A stretch of DNA of 64,000 nucleotides from Leptodontidium sp. MPI-SDFR-AT-0119 (Eukaryota; Ascomycota; Leotiomycetes; Helotiales; Leptodontidiaceae): NCBI GenBank assembly GCA_020726505.1, contig JAHLEZ010000005.1, forward strand, positions 868,001 through 932,000. The letters are read 5' to 3'. A model generated the notes under the pieces. The model was not told where the DNA came from and did not search any database. It worked only from the letters and a program-made list of their open reading frames with translations. How positions within the stretch are numbered: the stretch's first letter is position 1; every line of letters begins with the position of its first letter. The position numbers were made by a program, and so were the translations under genes. Shown here piece after piece: positions 54,495 through 64,000 of the stretch.

Positions 54495-55788
54495 TTTTAG
54501 TTGTCCGTGCTAGGTATGACTTGAAAAGAATGATGCAATGCAACTGAGATGCAGGATTCCGTTCTCATATTTATGTATTCTGAGAACTGGCCAACGGGTG
54601 ATTTCAAAGCAGTATCTTGAATCATGGGTCTCAAGCAGAAGTATTGCCAAGCGGTTTGACAAGAATTCCGGAGGTACGTGACTAGATCGCAAAATTCAAT
54701 ATCATTATCCGTTCCAGAATACTCACGAGACGATTCAGTGATGATCGATTTGATTTAGAGAAAGGTCGTGGGGTTTAGAAGCTTGGCTGTCCTACTGCGG
54801 CTCCTCCGAAACCTAAAGCGATCGCCGCAGCATGGCATTTCGGCCGAAGAGCCTCTTTGAAATCCAAATTCAACCTTGGGGAGTCAGGGATTGCTATTTT
54901 GAAATTTTGGATGACGAATACACTTGGTATCCTGTATATATGAGGCGATGCGTATCTTCCGAGTGCATACTTCGTGCACTGGGCGCTCTTAGCTGATCGG
55001 CACACAGCAAGTAATCTTGTTCTGGGACGACTTTTATCATTTCAAAGAAGCCTTTGAGGGCGTTTATGGAGAGACACTGAGGGCTGATGTACCAGAGTTT
55101 AGTAGTGAAAGCCCCATGATCCTGCTTGGTAAACTAGTTGGGGGTTTGGAGTACAGGGATGCATCCAAAAGTTCGCATCCAGTCAATCCCGTTCATGGCC
55201 TAAGGAGGGCTGATAGCAGCAAGTAAAGGAGACCTTTGGGACCTTGAAGAAAGAATATCACAAGAGCTTCAAAGAGCAATTAAAATTTGCAGTACATAAT
55301 ATTGAACTCTTACAGTCTGACCCTCTTCAGTTAATGCGGTGCGACTCATTTAGGTCTTTAAGATTTCTGGATCAGGAATCCCCTTCTTTATAGATTAAGG
55401 TAATTCCTTGCGACACCTAATTTTTTTCTTTCTTAGAATAGGCGGTCAAGACAATTTATCATGTACTTACAATGATATGTAACTTGTGAACACCTCTTCG
55501 TCGTTTATCTATGGATGGATGTGTGCCTCACTTGCGGTGCTCATATGAGCGTGCACATTCTGCGATAACAGACGCGAACTCAAGGAGTCCAAAGTTGACA
55601 GAGAACATTCCCACCAAAATTTACCCCTATAAATCAACAATGTATTCTTCGATAATCGAATCCCGTGCATCAACTGTGTTAATCTATCACACTCACGAGG
55701 ATGATTCAAAATCAAGCAAAACACCCTTTCGAACCCAAAGGCAGCATCCAGACATCACAAAGTTTGTCCAAACACAAAAGGTCTCTTA
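54495..55788. other. intergenic region up to the transposon
   Basis: Upstream of the secreted gene. ORFs here are short and unconvincing; the frame 55511-55819 runs into the transposon end and so is not a real gene end. Confidence 0.4.
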
Positions 55789-55833
55789 CGAGCCTGGGAC
55801 CCAAAGTCCGTGTTTTTAGCGAACCCCACCAAC
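55789..55833 (+). repeat. 5' terminal inverted repeat
   Basis: 45 nt, matching the reverse complement of 56993-57036. The two differences in the first 30 nt are C/G-to-T/A changes. Confidence 0.9.
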
Positions 55834-55852
55834 CTTCAGCACCACCAAAATC

Positions 55853-56890
55853 ATGCCTCCAGTTACTCCACCACTCGATTTTAAGCACGAAAAGGGTGAC
55901 GAAATCCCTACGAAACATAAGGAGGCTATACGGCAACTATATAGCTTTGCCAAGGTACTAATTAAGCGCTTAATAGTGCGATATAAGCTTAGAAAGTCCA
56001 CAATCACGAAAATCCTTAATTACAACGCGCTAAAACGCGCTCAGATTAGCCGTACCGGAAGACCCACCCTCCTTACCGATACTCAAGTCGACGAGATTAT
56101 AGAATATCTCTCTAGAAGCTAGGATTAGCGGCGCCTTAATTACGTCTATCTTTATATCGAATTAAAGCTCGAGTATTCTGTTAAAACGATAGAAAAGAGG
56201 CTTAAGTAAAGAGGATATTTCCGATGTGTCGCGTGTCAAAAACTTTACCTCACCGCCGCACAAGTCCTGGCTCGCCTCCTTTAGGCGATAACACATATAT
56301 TTTAGACTAGGGAATGGTTAAAGGTTCTTTAGTTAGATGAAGTTACGTTTTTAGTTAGAGGACGAACTATAAAGGAGAAGGTTACACGTAAAAGGGGGGA
56401 ACGAACTTGCCCGACTTATATATAACATCAATTCCATCGAGGCCATACGACACTTATTAACGCATGGGGTGCAATTAGGTATGGCTATAAGAGTTCTTTA
56501 TTGTTTATCGAAGGTACAGGAAAGAAAGGAGCTTTTAAACAAGTGGACTACTTCTCTCAAATCCTAAAGGCGCATCTTCAACCAATTTTAGAGGCTTTTG
56601 CGGCAATAACTCACCAACTTCGCCCTTCCGTGGAGCCTCTTTTTATAGAAGACGGCAATTCAGCTCACGGTTATAATCAACGACTAACTGCTGCGCTCGA
56701 TGGCGTACTACACACGGAATTATATTAATGCCACACCCTTCTACGTCTCTAGATATAAACCCTATTGAGAAGTGTTAGAGAAGAGTAAAGTAAGCATTGC
56801 ACAGACATCGGCGACAGCCTACCACCGAGGTAGAGATGCGAGAATTTGTTATAGAGGAATAGAATCGTATACCCCAGGAATGAATAAATG
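55853..56890 (+). pseudogene. transposase remnant of the Tc1/mariner element
   Basis: Best-preserved pieces are 55853-56122 (N-terminal DNA-binding part) and 56501-56728 (around the second catalytic Asp). Stops and one or more frame changes separate them. It is a non-functional DDE transposase. Confidence 0.85.
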
Positions 56891-56992
56891 AGTTGATTTT
56901 AAAGCAAGAACATTGGGTTCATGTACTAATAGAACGGCATAGGTAGTCAACTCCTAATTAAATATTTTGTTGTTCATAGAATGATACACAAA

Positions 56993-57036
56993 GTTGGCGG
57001 AAGCCCTAAAAACACGGACTTTAGGTCCTAGGCTCG
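56993..57036 (-). repeat. 3' terminal inverted repeat
   Basis: Reverse complement of this 44-nt end matches the 5' repeat of the Tc1/mariner element. Confidence 0.9.
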
Positions 57037-57414
57037 TTAGTGGATATGACGTCTCAAGACAACCAGACTGCAGGGAGCTTTTGCACTGAAACAGTTGGTC
57101 AGATGTCCCTCCAAGATTGCCACGCTGAGATGCGTCGCCGTCAAGGTCTTGAAAACCGGTTTTAGGTGCAGCCTCCGTGTTGGAGGCAAACAAAGACAAA
57201 GACTTCGAAGTATTTAAGGATCCCTATGAAGAGGATATCCTAGGTAACTACGGAAATTCTATTTCATTTCATGCGAACTCATTAAATGTCCCATAGTTCA
57301 GCTTTATGAATCTCCCATCGAATTGAATCGAAACGGGTGCTGATGGGATCACCCCAAATTTCCCTCCGAAGCAGCAACTGTCTTTAGACCAGAGACAACA
57401 CATCTGCTCACTCC
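57037..57414. other. intergenic region
   Basis: Right flank of the transposon. A minus-strand ORF (57199 to the element) is open but has no start or family features. Confidence 0.4.
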
Positions 57415-58169
57415 ATGAGAAGAGTGCTGAGGTCAGTTGACACAAATATTCCTATCTGTTCCTCATACTCAGCGAAATTGGAACACAAATTGACCAAATT
57501 CAAGTCCGCCTCCACTAATCGCTCTCGTGCGTTGAAACCACCCAGCCAGGATCACAAGCAAGGTCATATTACACCGTCTTCTAGACATGTAGAGTCCGTT
57601 TCTCACCGCAACCAGGACATGTCAGGGTCTACGTCAGTTTTCCAACTGCCTTTGAGCTCTCCAAAGGCTGCCAATGTTGGGAAACTGACTCAAAACATTG
57701 TTTACCAAGGGCAGCAGGACTCCTCCTTCACAAGGATCAGCTCTTGGTCACTTTCTTTTCCAACCTCCATTCTTATACCCAGTTTCCACTCTACGCTGGG
57801 CCAAGAGAATAGCTGACTGCCCAGAGAGAGTCACTACAAATGTGCTAGGAGTAGATGCCAAACGTCTACGAGATACAGGTGTGTCTTGAAGCAACCGACG
57901 ACCAGAAGGTGGTAGGTACGGTCGACTTCCCAGCCATGATTCTCAAACACGCTCGCGCCACACTAAAGCTCGGGAAATGCCTTCGAGCCTACCGCAAATC
58001 CAAACATACGCAAACGAGCAGGAGGAAAGCCGAGGCCTCTGTGCGCCACTTGGCTCCTATGAAATTTCAATGTACGGTCTGGGAAGACTATGACGATGGT
58101 CTGGAGGTGCCTGCGTATCTCCTTCTAGAACAAATCCCTGCTGACGAGGAGATGGAAGGATTTTTGTAG
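57415..58169 (+). other. possible gene of unknown function, structure unresolved
   Basis: Two frames look weakly coding: 57415-57816 (Ser/Lys/His-rich, 133 codons) and 57855-58169, which reads YEIQVCLEATDDQKVVGTVD, a basic patch, and YLLLEQIPADEEMEGFL. The second has the more protein-like composition and could be the last exon of a small gene. No intron clearly joins the two. Family not recognised. Confidence 0.3.
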
Positions 58170-58853
58170 ATGGCTTTGTGGGAGCCTATGCCGAGAAATC
58201 TTATGGAGAACACTTGTTGAGGAGCATTCCTCAATTTGAGAGTATTGCTAGGGACGTGGTGTTAAGAGAGAGCTGTTCGAGGGTTAGGATCACCGTCAGT
58301 CACTGTTAATTGAGGGATTGGAAAATTGTATAAAATGGATGCCTTCAGATTATATAAAGGAAGGATTGTTGCCTTGTTCACTCTTCTCAAAGGCAAATAT
58401 TCATTCAAAAGTTATTTGACCATGAAGCCAATTAATGAGTGATGTCACCTACTTAAGAGAATCTAAGCAAAGCCCTTAAATTATTAACCAGACCGCTACC
58501 TATATATATGCGCTAAGATAAAGCCAAGATTTGAGAGCATCCAATGATATCATTAAGTGAAGCATCTGGTATTTACTTCTCGCTTAAGCCTTGGCGCTGG
58601 GAGCGCGTCGAAGTTATCGACATCCATTCACAGCTGATGTCCTTCCTCAGCTGCGCAATATCTGCGACAAAACCCATACCGACTGAACCACGCACTCTTT
58701 TTTGAACTGTCAAGAAAGCAATTGGAAACGGCCCAACTCCATCTACAGATTTAACAATTTCAGTCTCCAGACACGACAACTCCGTCGACGCGCACAGGAT
58801 TTGAAGATTCCCATCACTTCAAACCAGTTTTCAAGCTCATCAATTTAGGCATC
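58170..58853. other. intergenic region
   Basis: No gene recognised. A short TATATATAT tract at about 58501-58509 lies some 350 bp upstream of the next start. Confidence 0.4.
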
Positions 58854-59672
58854 ATGAACAACTACTTGAGCCCTGAGGAGACTGGTAAGTCTTGGATTAC
58901 TCTCATGACACGGACAGCTACCACTGCCCTTTGAATACACAAGGACTCACCTGACGAATACTGATGATGAGAAGCTTCACTTGTCAAAGCCCTCATAGAA
59001 CTCGTATCCAAGACAAGAAGTCACCAACCTAAAGTCGTCATGTCCCTAAAGCACTATCCAGAGATCCTCGTGCCAGGTAGAGGTCCTGATGATGCCTTAC
59101 CCGACCTCATGGTACTGCACAAGAATGAACTGGAGTGGTGCTTCGAGCACCGATGGGAGACAGAGAGAATGCTGAGCCGAGAAACCCTCGAAGACCGCCA
59201 ACGATGGTATTGGATTATGAAGAGTTTCTGCGCATTGTACAATGGAGTAGACCTGAAGTGTGCTCGAATCTTCACCATGTTCCAGATCCACCTTGCCTTC
59301 ACTGCCAAGAACGAATACGAGCAAAATCTCTTCAAATTTGGACTCCTGGATGCCTACTGTGCATTAACAGCACGAAACAAGAACATCGCCAAGAAGGAGC
59401 AAGATTGGACACTTGATCTGAACTATCTCCAGACGTGGGTTGATTGCCAGGAGCAGGAATTGGAGGCAGAGTTGTCAGCAGTTCTCTCAATTTCCGAAAA
59501 TGCAGAAATTGCAGTTAATCACCCGCTCGACCACGATGGAAATCAACAGTCAACAAGAGATAAGGCAGTCCAGAGAGCCTCAGCAAACACTCGCAAGCGA
59601 TCAAGAGGTACCGAGGGAGGAAACTTGGGTAGCGACGGTAAAGAGCCCAGAGGGTCAAGCAAGAAAAGGTAG
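58854..59672 (+). CDS. unknown protein, 242 residues, basic C-terminus
   Basis: A 31-nt first exon (58854-58884, MNNYLSPEET) joins 58975-59672 in phase through a GTAAGT...GAAG intron. The body (about 30-160) is helical with many Trp, Leu and Cys residues (ELEWCFEHRWETERMLSRET, RWYWIMKSFCALYNG, IFTMFQIHLAF, LDAYCALTARNK). The last ~50 residues are Ser/Arg/Lys-rich and disordered, with TRKRSRG and a terminal SSKKR. No signal peptide. A nuclear or cytosolic protein restricted to related fungi is likely. I do not recognise a domain. Confidence 0.65.
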
Positions 59673-60779
59673 ATCACTGCTGTGCCAACCAGAAAATCGT
59701 CGAGAAAGCATAACTAGGTCAGAAGGGGCATATTTCGGGTGACCACGGCAGGATATATGGGGAATAGAGGGTGGCATGGGAAGCAAATTTTTTATGATTG
59801 ATGGATGATGGGGATTGGGAAATCAGAATTCAGGGATCCAACTCAACAGTCTGGGAGGAAGTGGGGAGCAAGAATTTTCATTGTTATGTTGTATTTCTAG
59901 GTTGGAACAAAAGCCTGGCTGTCCCTGATTCGTTATGCAGAAAGTCGAGTTTAGCGTTCCCCACCAATCAAGCCTAAACAAATAAGGATTAAAGATCGCT
60001 CCACAATTGCTCATTCCCAAGTGATCTATGATTTCAAAGCCTCGAGGTAATTGGAGACCAGCCTCTTCAAATACGGGGTTCTGCTACGCTTGACGTCCGA
60101 GGTCCCTATAATTGTGCTACAAAGTACATGTCGTGACCAATTTCCGAGTCTTTATGTCTGTAGAAGACCCACTTCAGCCTTAGGTAATAGTCACTTACAA
60201 GTAATGTATTACTGAATTCAAACGACATGGAATAAATGCTAGCTACTCTCCCCTAGCCATACTTTTACTTTCATTGGTCGAGTAACATCGTTAAATAAGT
60301 GGTCAAAAACTTCAAGCAGGTGGCCTTCCCAAATTGGATAATCCATAGCATATTTAGCCCAGGCACTCTCCATGATTATTGCCTGGAAATCGATCGATAT
60401 TCACCTTCAAGAGGCCGGCAATGCAAAGAACGTTATTGACTGAGACCAATTGGTTCCTCCAATAAGAATGAGCTATCAAACCTCGCTTAAAAGTCAAGTC
60501 GAGTGAAAGCTTATTGTGATTGTTGTTCAACAGATTCGTGCCTAACACCTCCCTTCAACATAACAAGACTTGCCTAACACCTTCCTTTCAAAGAACAGTA
60601 CCTGCCTAACATCTTTCAGTCTCTAAATTTCGTACTGATTTGTGGTTAAAATTCCATTGTGGTCTGTTCTTTTTGCTCATCTCTGGCTTCCTCAAAAATT
60701 TTGATCGAGGTCACTGACTTGAGATAACGGTTTCCACATTGCACATAAGTAGAGGAATCTCTCATCATTATTGGGAAGT
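59673..60779. other. intergenic region with short tandem repeat
   Basis: Contains the 32-bp triplicate at 60539-60630; otherwise no gene recognised. Confidence 0.45.
60539..60630. repeat. three degenerate copies of a 32-bp unit
   Basis: GCCTAACACCT or GCCTAACATCT recurs at about 60540, 60572 and 60604, each followed by a C/T-rich stretch and TTCA. Copies differ by a few bases. Confidence 0.7.
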
Positions 60780-61994
60780 ATGGTTAACCAACACTCCGCC
60801 GAAGCCAAAATGACTCCTAGATCTACTCCGCCATTCGGTCCCTTCCAGTCAGGCACCTCTGCCGCTTTCACTGGAAGCTCAGCAGTCACTCCAAGCAACT
60901 TTCCAGAAAGAGCTTCTACCGAGGCTACCTATCAATCTGCTGTTCGTTCCTCTTTCAACAACACTCAAGAGTCACCAATTGATGAATCTGCCGAGGCCAA
61001 AACTCAAACCATGCCAACCAACGCCGATAAATCATCTTCCAAGCCATTCAATGTTGCAGGCGCTGGCTCCGTCGATGATCGTGAGATTTCCGGCGAGCCC
61101 AAAGACGGAGTCAAACTCACCACTTCGATGGAGACAGAGATTACGCCCACGATGCAACTCAGTCTACCAGCCTTTGGCATGCCAAGCAATGTTCGACCTG
61201 CCCTCAAAGTTGTCGCCCAAGGAAACTCTCAGGCATCCAAAGTCGATCGCGCTGCATCCGAAGCCGAGGCCTCTGTGTTGTCCGGAGCCATTTCAACAGA
61301 TTTGAAGGTTATTGACCAAGAACACGTCCCAGCTATCAGTCAAAATCGATCTCAATCAGCTCCCCCTGACGTTCCCGCTGGCCCAGCAGCTCAGCGAGAT
61401 GCTTTCCCATTGATTCTAGTCTCCCAAGAAAGCAAGGACAATTATCTGTTCGCTTCTGGATACAACCATAAGATGTTCACTGAGGCCGCAAAGAGTACTG
61501 GAAACGAAGAGATTGAGGAGTCGTTTGACTTCAAGGGTTACGCTGGTGAAAATCTGGAGGTTGGAAGCAAGGAGATGGCGAACACTGTTCAAGCATCATC
61601 CATCTCAAGAATCGCTAAAGTGCCTGCCAAGGAATCAACAAAGGACAGCAAGAATCCGATTAGTGGAGATGAAATGATGAAGATTGGAGAAGACGAAGAA
61701 AACGTCCAAGCTACCTCCAAAACCACCACACCAGAGATTTCTGTCCCAGAAGTTGTTGCAGAGTCTATCCAGAAGGCTGCGAGTGTTATCGGAGAGGAAG
61801 GAACCAAGGATTTGGTTATGAAGGATATTGATGTCAATCATGGTGATGTTGAGAGCAAGATCCCAGCCCAGAACTTGGATGTTGATGCCTCGAGAGCCAG
61901 CGTCGTCAAATCAGCAATTGAGCAAGGACCAAAGGGAGATGCAAATTTGACCGACGGAGATGTTGAGATGGGAGATCTTGATGAGGTTGATTAA
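60780..61994 (+). CDS. disordered protein of unknown function, 404 residues
   Basis: Single exon from ATG 60780. The sequence is Ser/Thr/Glu/Asp/Lys-rich almost throughout, with few aromatic residues. The segment about 205-250 (FPLILVSQESKDNYLFASGY and following) is the only one with hydrophobic spacing suggestive of a folded or binding motif. The C-terminus is strongly acidic (DGDVEMGDLDEVD). It lacks a signal peptide and membrane spans. Composition suits a nuclear or chromatin-associated disordered protein, but this is inference. Confidence 0.6.
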   Translation: MVNQHSAEAKMTPRSTPPFGPFQSGTSAAFTGSSAVTPSNFPERASTEATYQSAVRSSFNNTQESPIDESAEAKTQTMPTNADKSSSKPFNVAGAGSVDDREISGEPKDGVKLTTSMETEITPTMQLSLPAFGMPSNVRPALKVVAQGNSQASKVDRAASEAEASVLSGAISTDLKVIDQEHVPAISQNRSQSAPPDVPAGPAAQRDAFPLILVSQESKDNYLFASGYNHKMFTEAAKSTGNEEIEESFDFKGYAGENLEVGSKEMANTVQASSISRIAKVPAKESTKDSKNPISGDEMMKIGEDEENVQATSKTTTPEISVPEVVAESIQKAASVIGEEGTKDLVMKDIDVNHGDVESKIPAQNLDVDASRASVVKSAIEQGPKGDANLTDGDVEMGDLDEVD

Positions 61995-62373
61995 CTTTGA
62001 TATTACTTGGTACAATCGTTGACGGTCTTGACTGACAAATGCGTCATGTTACCTGATGAGGCACGCCGGTCCCTTGTGCTGGGCTGTCTCTGACTTTTAA
62101 AGCTGTACATTTTATGAGGGCTAGAATAGACTCATCGAACAATTGTCGCAACCATCCCGATGAACGGTGAATATTATCTTGTTAATTTCTGAAGTGCCTT
62201 CGAATTCAATATCGCGAAGTGATTGGTTGTCTTTTCTGGTTAGATGTGAGCTTGATACTGTAGCCTCACCATGATAACCACACGCGACGCGGATCCCCTC
62301 CAAGTACTTATTTGAACAGCAAAGCAGCGGCTAACCCTTCGAGCTTGATATTAATCATCTAATCCCTATTATA
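61995..62373. other. intergenic region
   Basis: 3' region of the disordered-protein gene; no feature recognised. Confidence 0.4.
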
Positions 62374-63983
62374 ATGGATGTATTCTACGCCTACTTTGCC
62401 CCTCGAAACAAGCCGAAGAAGCGATATGGGTATGGCTGTCTACCCTGGGCTCCTTCGTTCAATGTGAGAAGTTAATTCCAGTACTTGCACTTGCAAAGCT
62501 TTCGTTGACTACCAAAAGTTGGCCAAATATTTGGCAATATCTGAAAAAGATATACCAGACTCCGGCAAATTTGATGGATTTTTAGGGAATTTCCATCAAT
62601 TCGATTACATGAATTATCAGGACACCGCCATTCAGGTTGCTGCCATTCCCCCCTATTCCGATCGACGAGTCTCCCTTCCTGACAAGAAGACTACGGACAA
62701 CACCAGAAATACCAACGCAATCTCTTCCTTCAGCAACGTGTTCCTCTTCCTGGACCGAAACGATGTTAGCCTCCACGATGGTGGGCGCAACGGCGAATTG
62801 GCGCCAGTTCGCGGAACTTTGGGGGACTTTCCATTTTCCGGTGGCATCGATAATATAGACGACTTCGGCGGTTCTTACGATACTGAAAGATGTCTCCTAC
62901 ATCCAAGCAATGAGAATTTATACAACACTAGTGGCTATATATCTCAGACCGGCTAGGAGTGTTCGAGAACTGGCTTTAATAATAATAGTGATGCCTTCGG
63001 GGGAGATGAAAACCTTGTTCACGGCAGTAAGAGGCCCAATGGCGAGACAATGAACAGTGGATCGCCGAACCCTAGAAAACCCAGGCATGGATGCTAGAAG
63101 TGGTCGAATCTGGTCGGATGGGACAACGACAAGATCTCATCAGGTCTTCCACTCCTACCTTGGAGCCATTGATGGCCTCTGCCCCACCTCGCACGCGACC
63201 GTCATCTGAGAAATCTCGCCCTATCATCACATCAGAAGTCTCTCCGCCGTCCAATGGACGGAACAACGAAAAGAAAAGAAGATATAGGGGCCCAGGAAAA
63301 GCTAAAAAATGATAGCCAGCGATGCTCGAACCAAACGAAGACACAACGAAGCGATAGAAGGCTGCCGATAGAGCGCCTGCGAAAAAGATGACGAAGCGTC
63401 AAGAGAGAGATGCAAGGGCTGCTGCGAGAAGAGCTGAAAGGCACAGAATTTCCACTGAAGCCTACCGAAATTCAATTATTGGTCAAAAAATTGACAACTA
63501 AAAGGGCAATGAGAAATACCAGCTTCCCAAAGTTTTGGGTCACCCACAGAACACAGTTTCACCCCAACTAAACCATCAAGCCCAAATTGGCATTGAACAG
63601 GAACCGGAGTACCGATACGCTGGCTCCCTAGCTCGAGCTGCAGACAACTATGACATCAAGTCGAGAACATGACCGAAGATCAATACTTCGCAAGACACCC
63701 CATCAGTCCCCGAAATGCATATGCCGAGGTCCAGTGTTCCGGTTCGACGTCTTGCTCTTCTAACTACCTACAAGAACACCCAACCAGCAATCTCGAGAGT
63801 AATTCTCCAATAATGCTACAGTCTCAATCTGATCTCAGCTACCAAGGGAACTCTCATCTTGCATTCTCGGGTAATCTGGACATGACCTTTGATCAGGGAA
63901 CTGAAATCCAGGGGTTTGCTGATCCTCTCCCTCCCGGTCCTCCGGACTTACTGTTCTTTAGATTGAGTGACGACGAACTCTGA
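62374..63983 (+). other. unresolved locus: several open segments in different frames
   Basis: An ATG at 62374 opens MDVFYAYFAPRNKPKKRYGY. A later open segment reads from about 62495 to 62956 (acidic, Asn/Gly/Asp-rich). Another runs 63091-63312 and ends KKRRYRGPGKAKK. A very basic stretch around 63389-63500 reads KRQERDARAAARRAERHR. A last segment spans 63669-63983 (Ser/Gln-rich, ending RLSDDEL). Basic region plus acidic and Ser/Gln regions would suit a transcription factor, but stops separate the pieces and I found no consistent set of introns. It is either a multi-exon gene or a decayed one. Confidence 0.3.
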
Positions 63984-64000
63984 CACTTTGTTTTCGGTTC

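Larger units (their letters stand above)
55789..57036 (+). mobile_element. Tc1/mariner-type DNA transposon, inactivated
   Basis: The 1,248-bp element is bounded by inverted repeats: 55789-55833 and the reverse complement of 56993-57036, starting CGAGCCT.GGACC.AAAGTC, with 28 of the first 30 positions equal. TTA flanks both ends (55786-55788, 57037-57039), consistent with TA target duplication. Inside, a DDE transposase is readable from about 55853 in one orientation. It has a helix-turn-helix (VRYKLRKSTITKILNYNALK, GRPTLLTDTQVDEI), a first Asp in LDEVTFLV, a second in FIEDGNSAHG, and an INPIE block. The frame is cut by many TAG and TAA codons. Where aligned by sense they sit at Trp or Gln positions, as expected from repeat-induced point mutation. 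No intact transposase remains. Confidence 0.9.

Noticed and set aside
57415..58169. Firm gene call for the ORFs to the right of the transposon
   Set aside because: Two weak ORFs in different frames with no intron clearly joining them; kept only as a low-confidence entry.
1..64000. Secondary-metabolite gene cluster
   Set aside because: A regulator, two SDRs and an amidase are present, but no polyketide synthase, NRPS, terpene synthase, P450 or transporter was found.
1..64000. CRISPR arrays, bacterial operons or ribosome-binding sites
   Set aside because: Spliceosomal introns and fungal gene families throughout show this is eukaryotic DNA; no regularly spaced repeat array is present.

Overview
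The window looks like chromosomal DNA of a filamentous ascomycete (Pezizomycotina). Genes are well spaced and carry short GT-AG introns of about 45-75 nt, often with a CTAAC/CTGAC-like branch site. There is a nuclear tRNA-Phe with an intron, a Zn2Cys6 regulator, a HET-domain relic, and a Tc1/mariner element full of TGG/CAR-to-stop changes that resemble RIP. Several small secreted cysteine-rich proteins and an endopolygalacturonase suggest a plant-associated fungus. Leotiomycetes is my best guess, by inference only. All coordinates below come from reading splice signals by eye.

Layout. 1-1367: 5' part of a sterol glucosyltransferase-like gene (-). 2476-2936: BAS2-like secreted protein (-). 3721-5580: amidase (-). 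6291-7512: threonine aldolase (+). 7879-7969: tRNA-Phe(GAA). 8525-10141: gamma-butyrobetaine/trimethyllysine dioxygenase-like (-). 11053-12318: conserved unknown (+). 13136-14883: MYND-finger protein (-). 15601-16456: decayed galactonate dehydratase (+). 17512-17831 and about 18595-19106: two cysteine-rich secreted proteins (+). 19398-19945: frameshifted unknown ORF. 20651-21418: GPI-anchored protein with two long internal repeats (-). 23142-24873: endopolygalacturonase with an N-terminal extension (+). 26436-30710: three unknown genes (-). 30711-33818: a 3 kb gene-poor stretch. 33819-34906: GPI-anchored protein with a truncated-globin-like segment (+). 35602-36697: SDR (-). 37629-39291: F-box protein (-). 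39657-42904: disordered or broken ORFs. 43490-45361: HET gene killed by one TGA (-). 46414-48327: large secreted protein of unknown function (-). 49309-51700: Zn2Cys6 regulator (-), facing an SDR (+, 52329-53296). 53800-54494: secreted SnoaL-like protein with an odd splice donor (-). 55789-57036: dead Tc1/mariner element. 57415-63983: lineage-specific, disordered or unresolved ORFs (+).

The genes do not form one obvious pathway. The enzymes are mostly housekeeping or catabolic (amidase, threonine aldolase, carnitine synthesis). A second theme is the secretome: pectinase, small cysteine-rich proteins, GPI-anchored surface proteins. The only clear regulatory unit is the divergent Zn2Cys6 regulator/SDR pair. 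Decay is concentrated in 15.6-20 kb and 39-63 kb: a truncated dehydratase, frameshifted ORFs, a nonsense HET allele and a RIP-like transposon.
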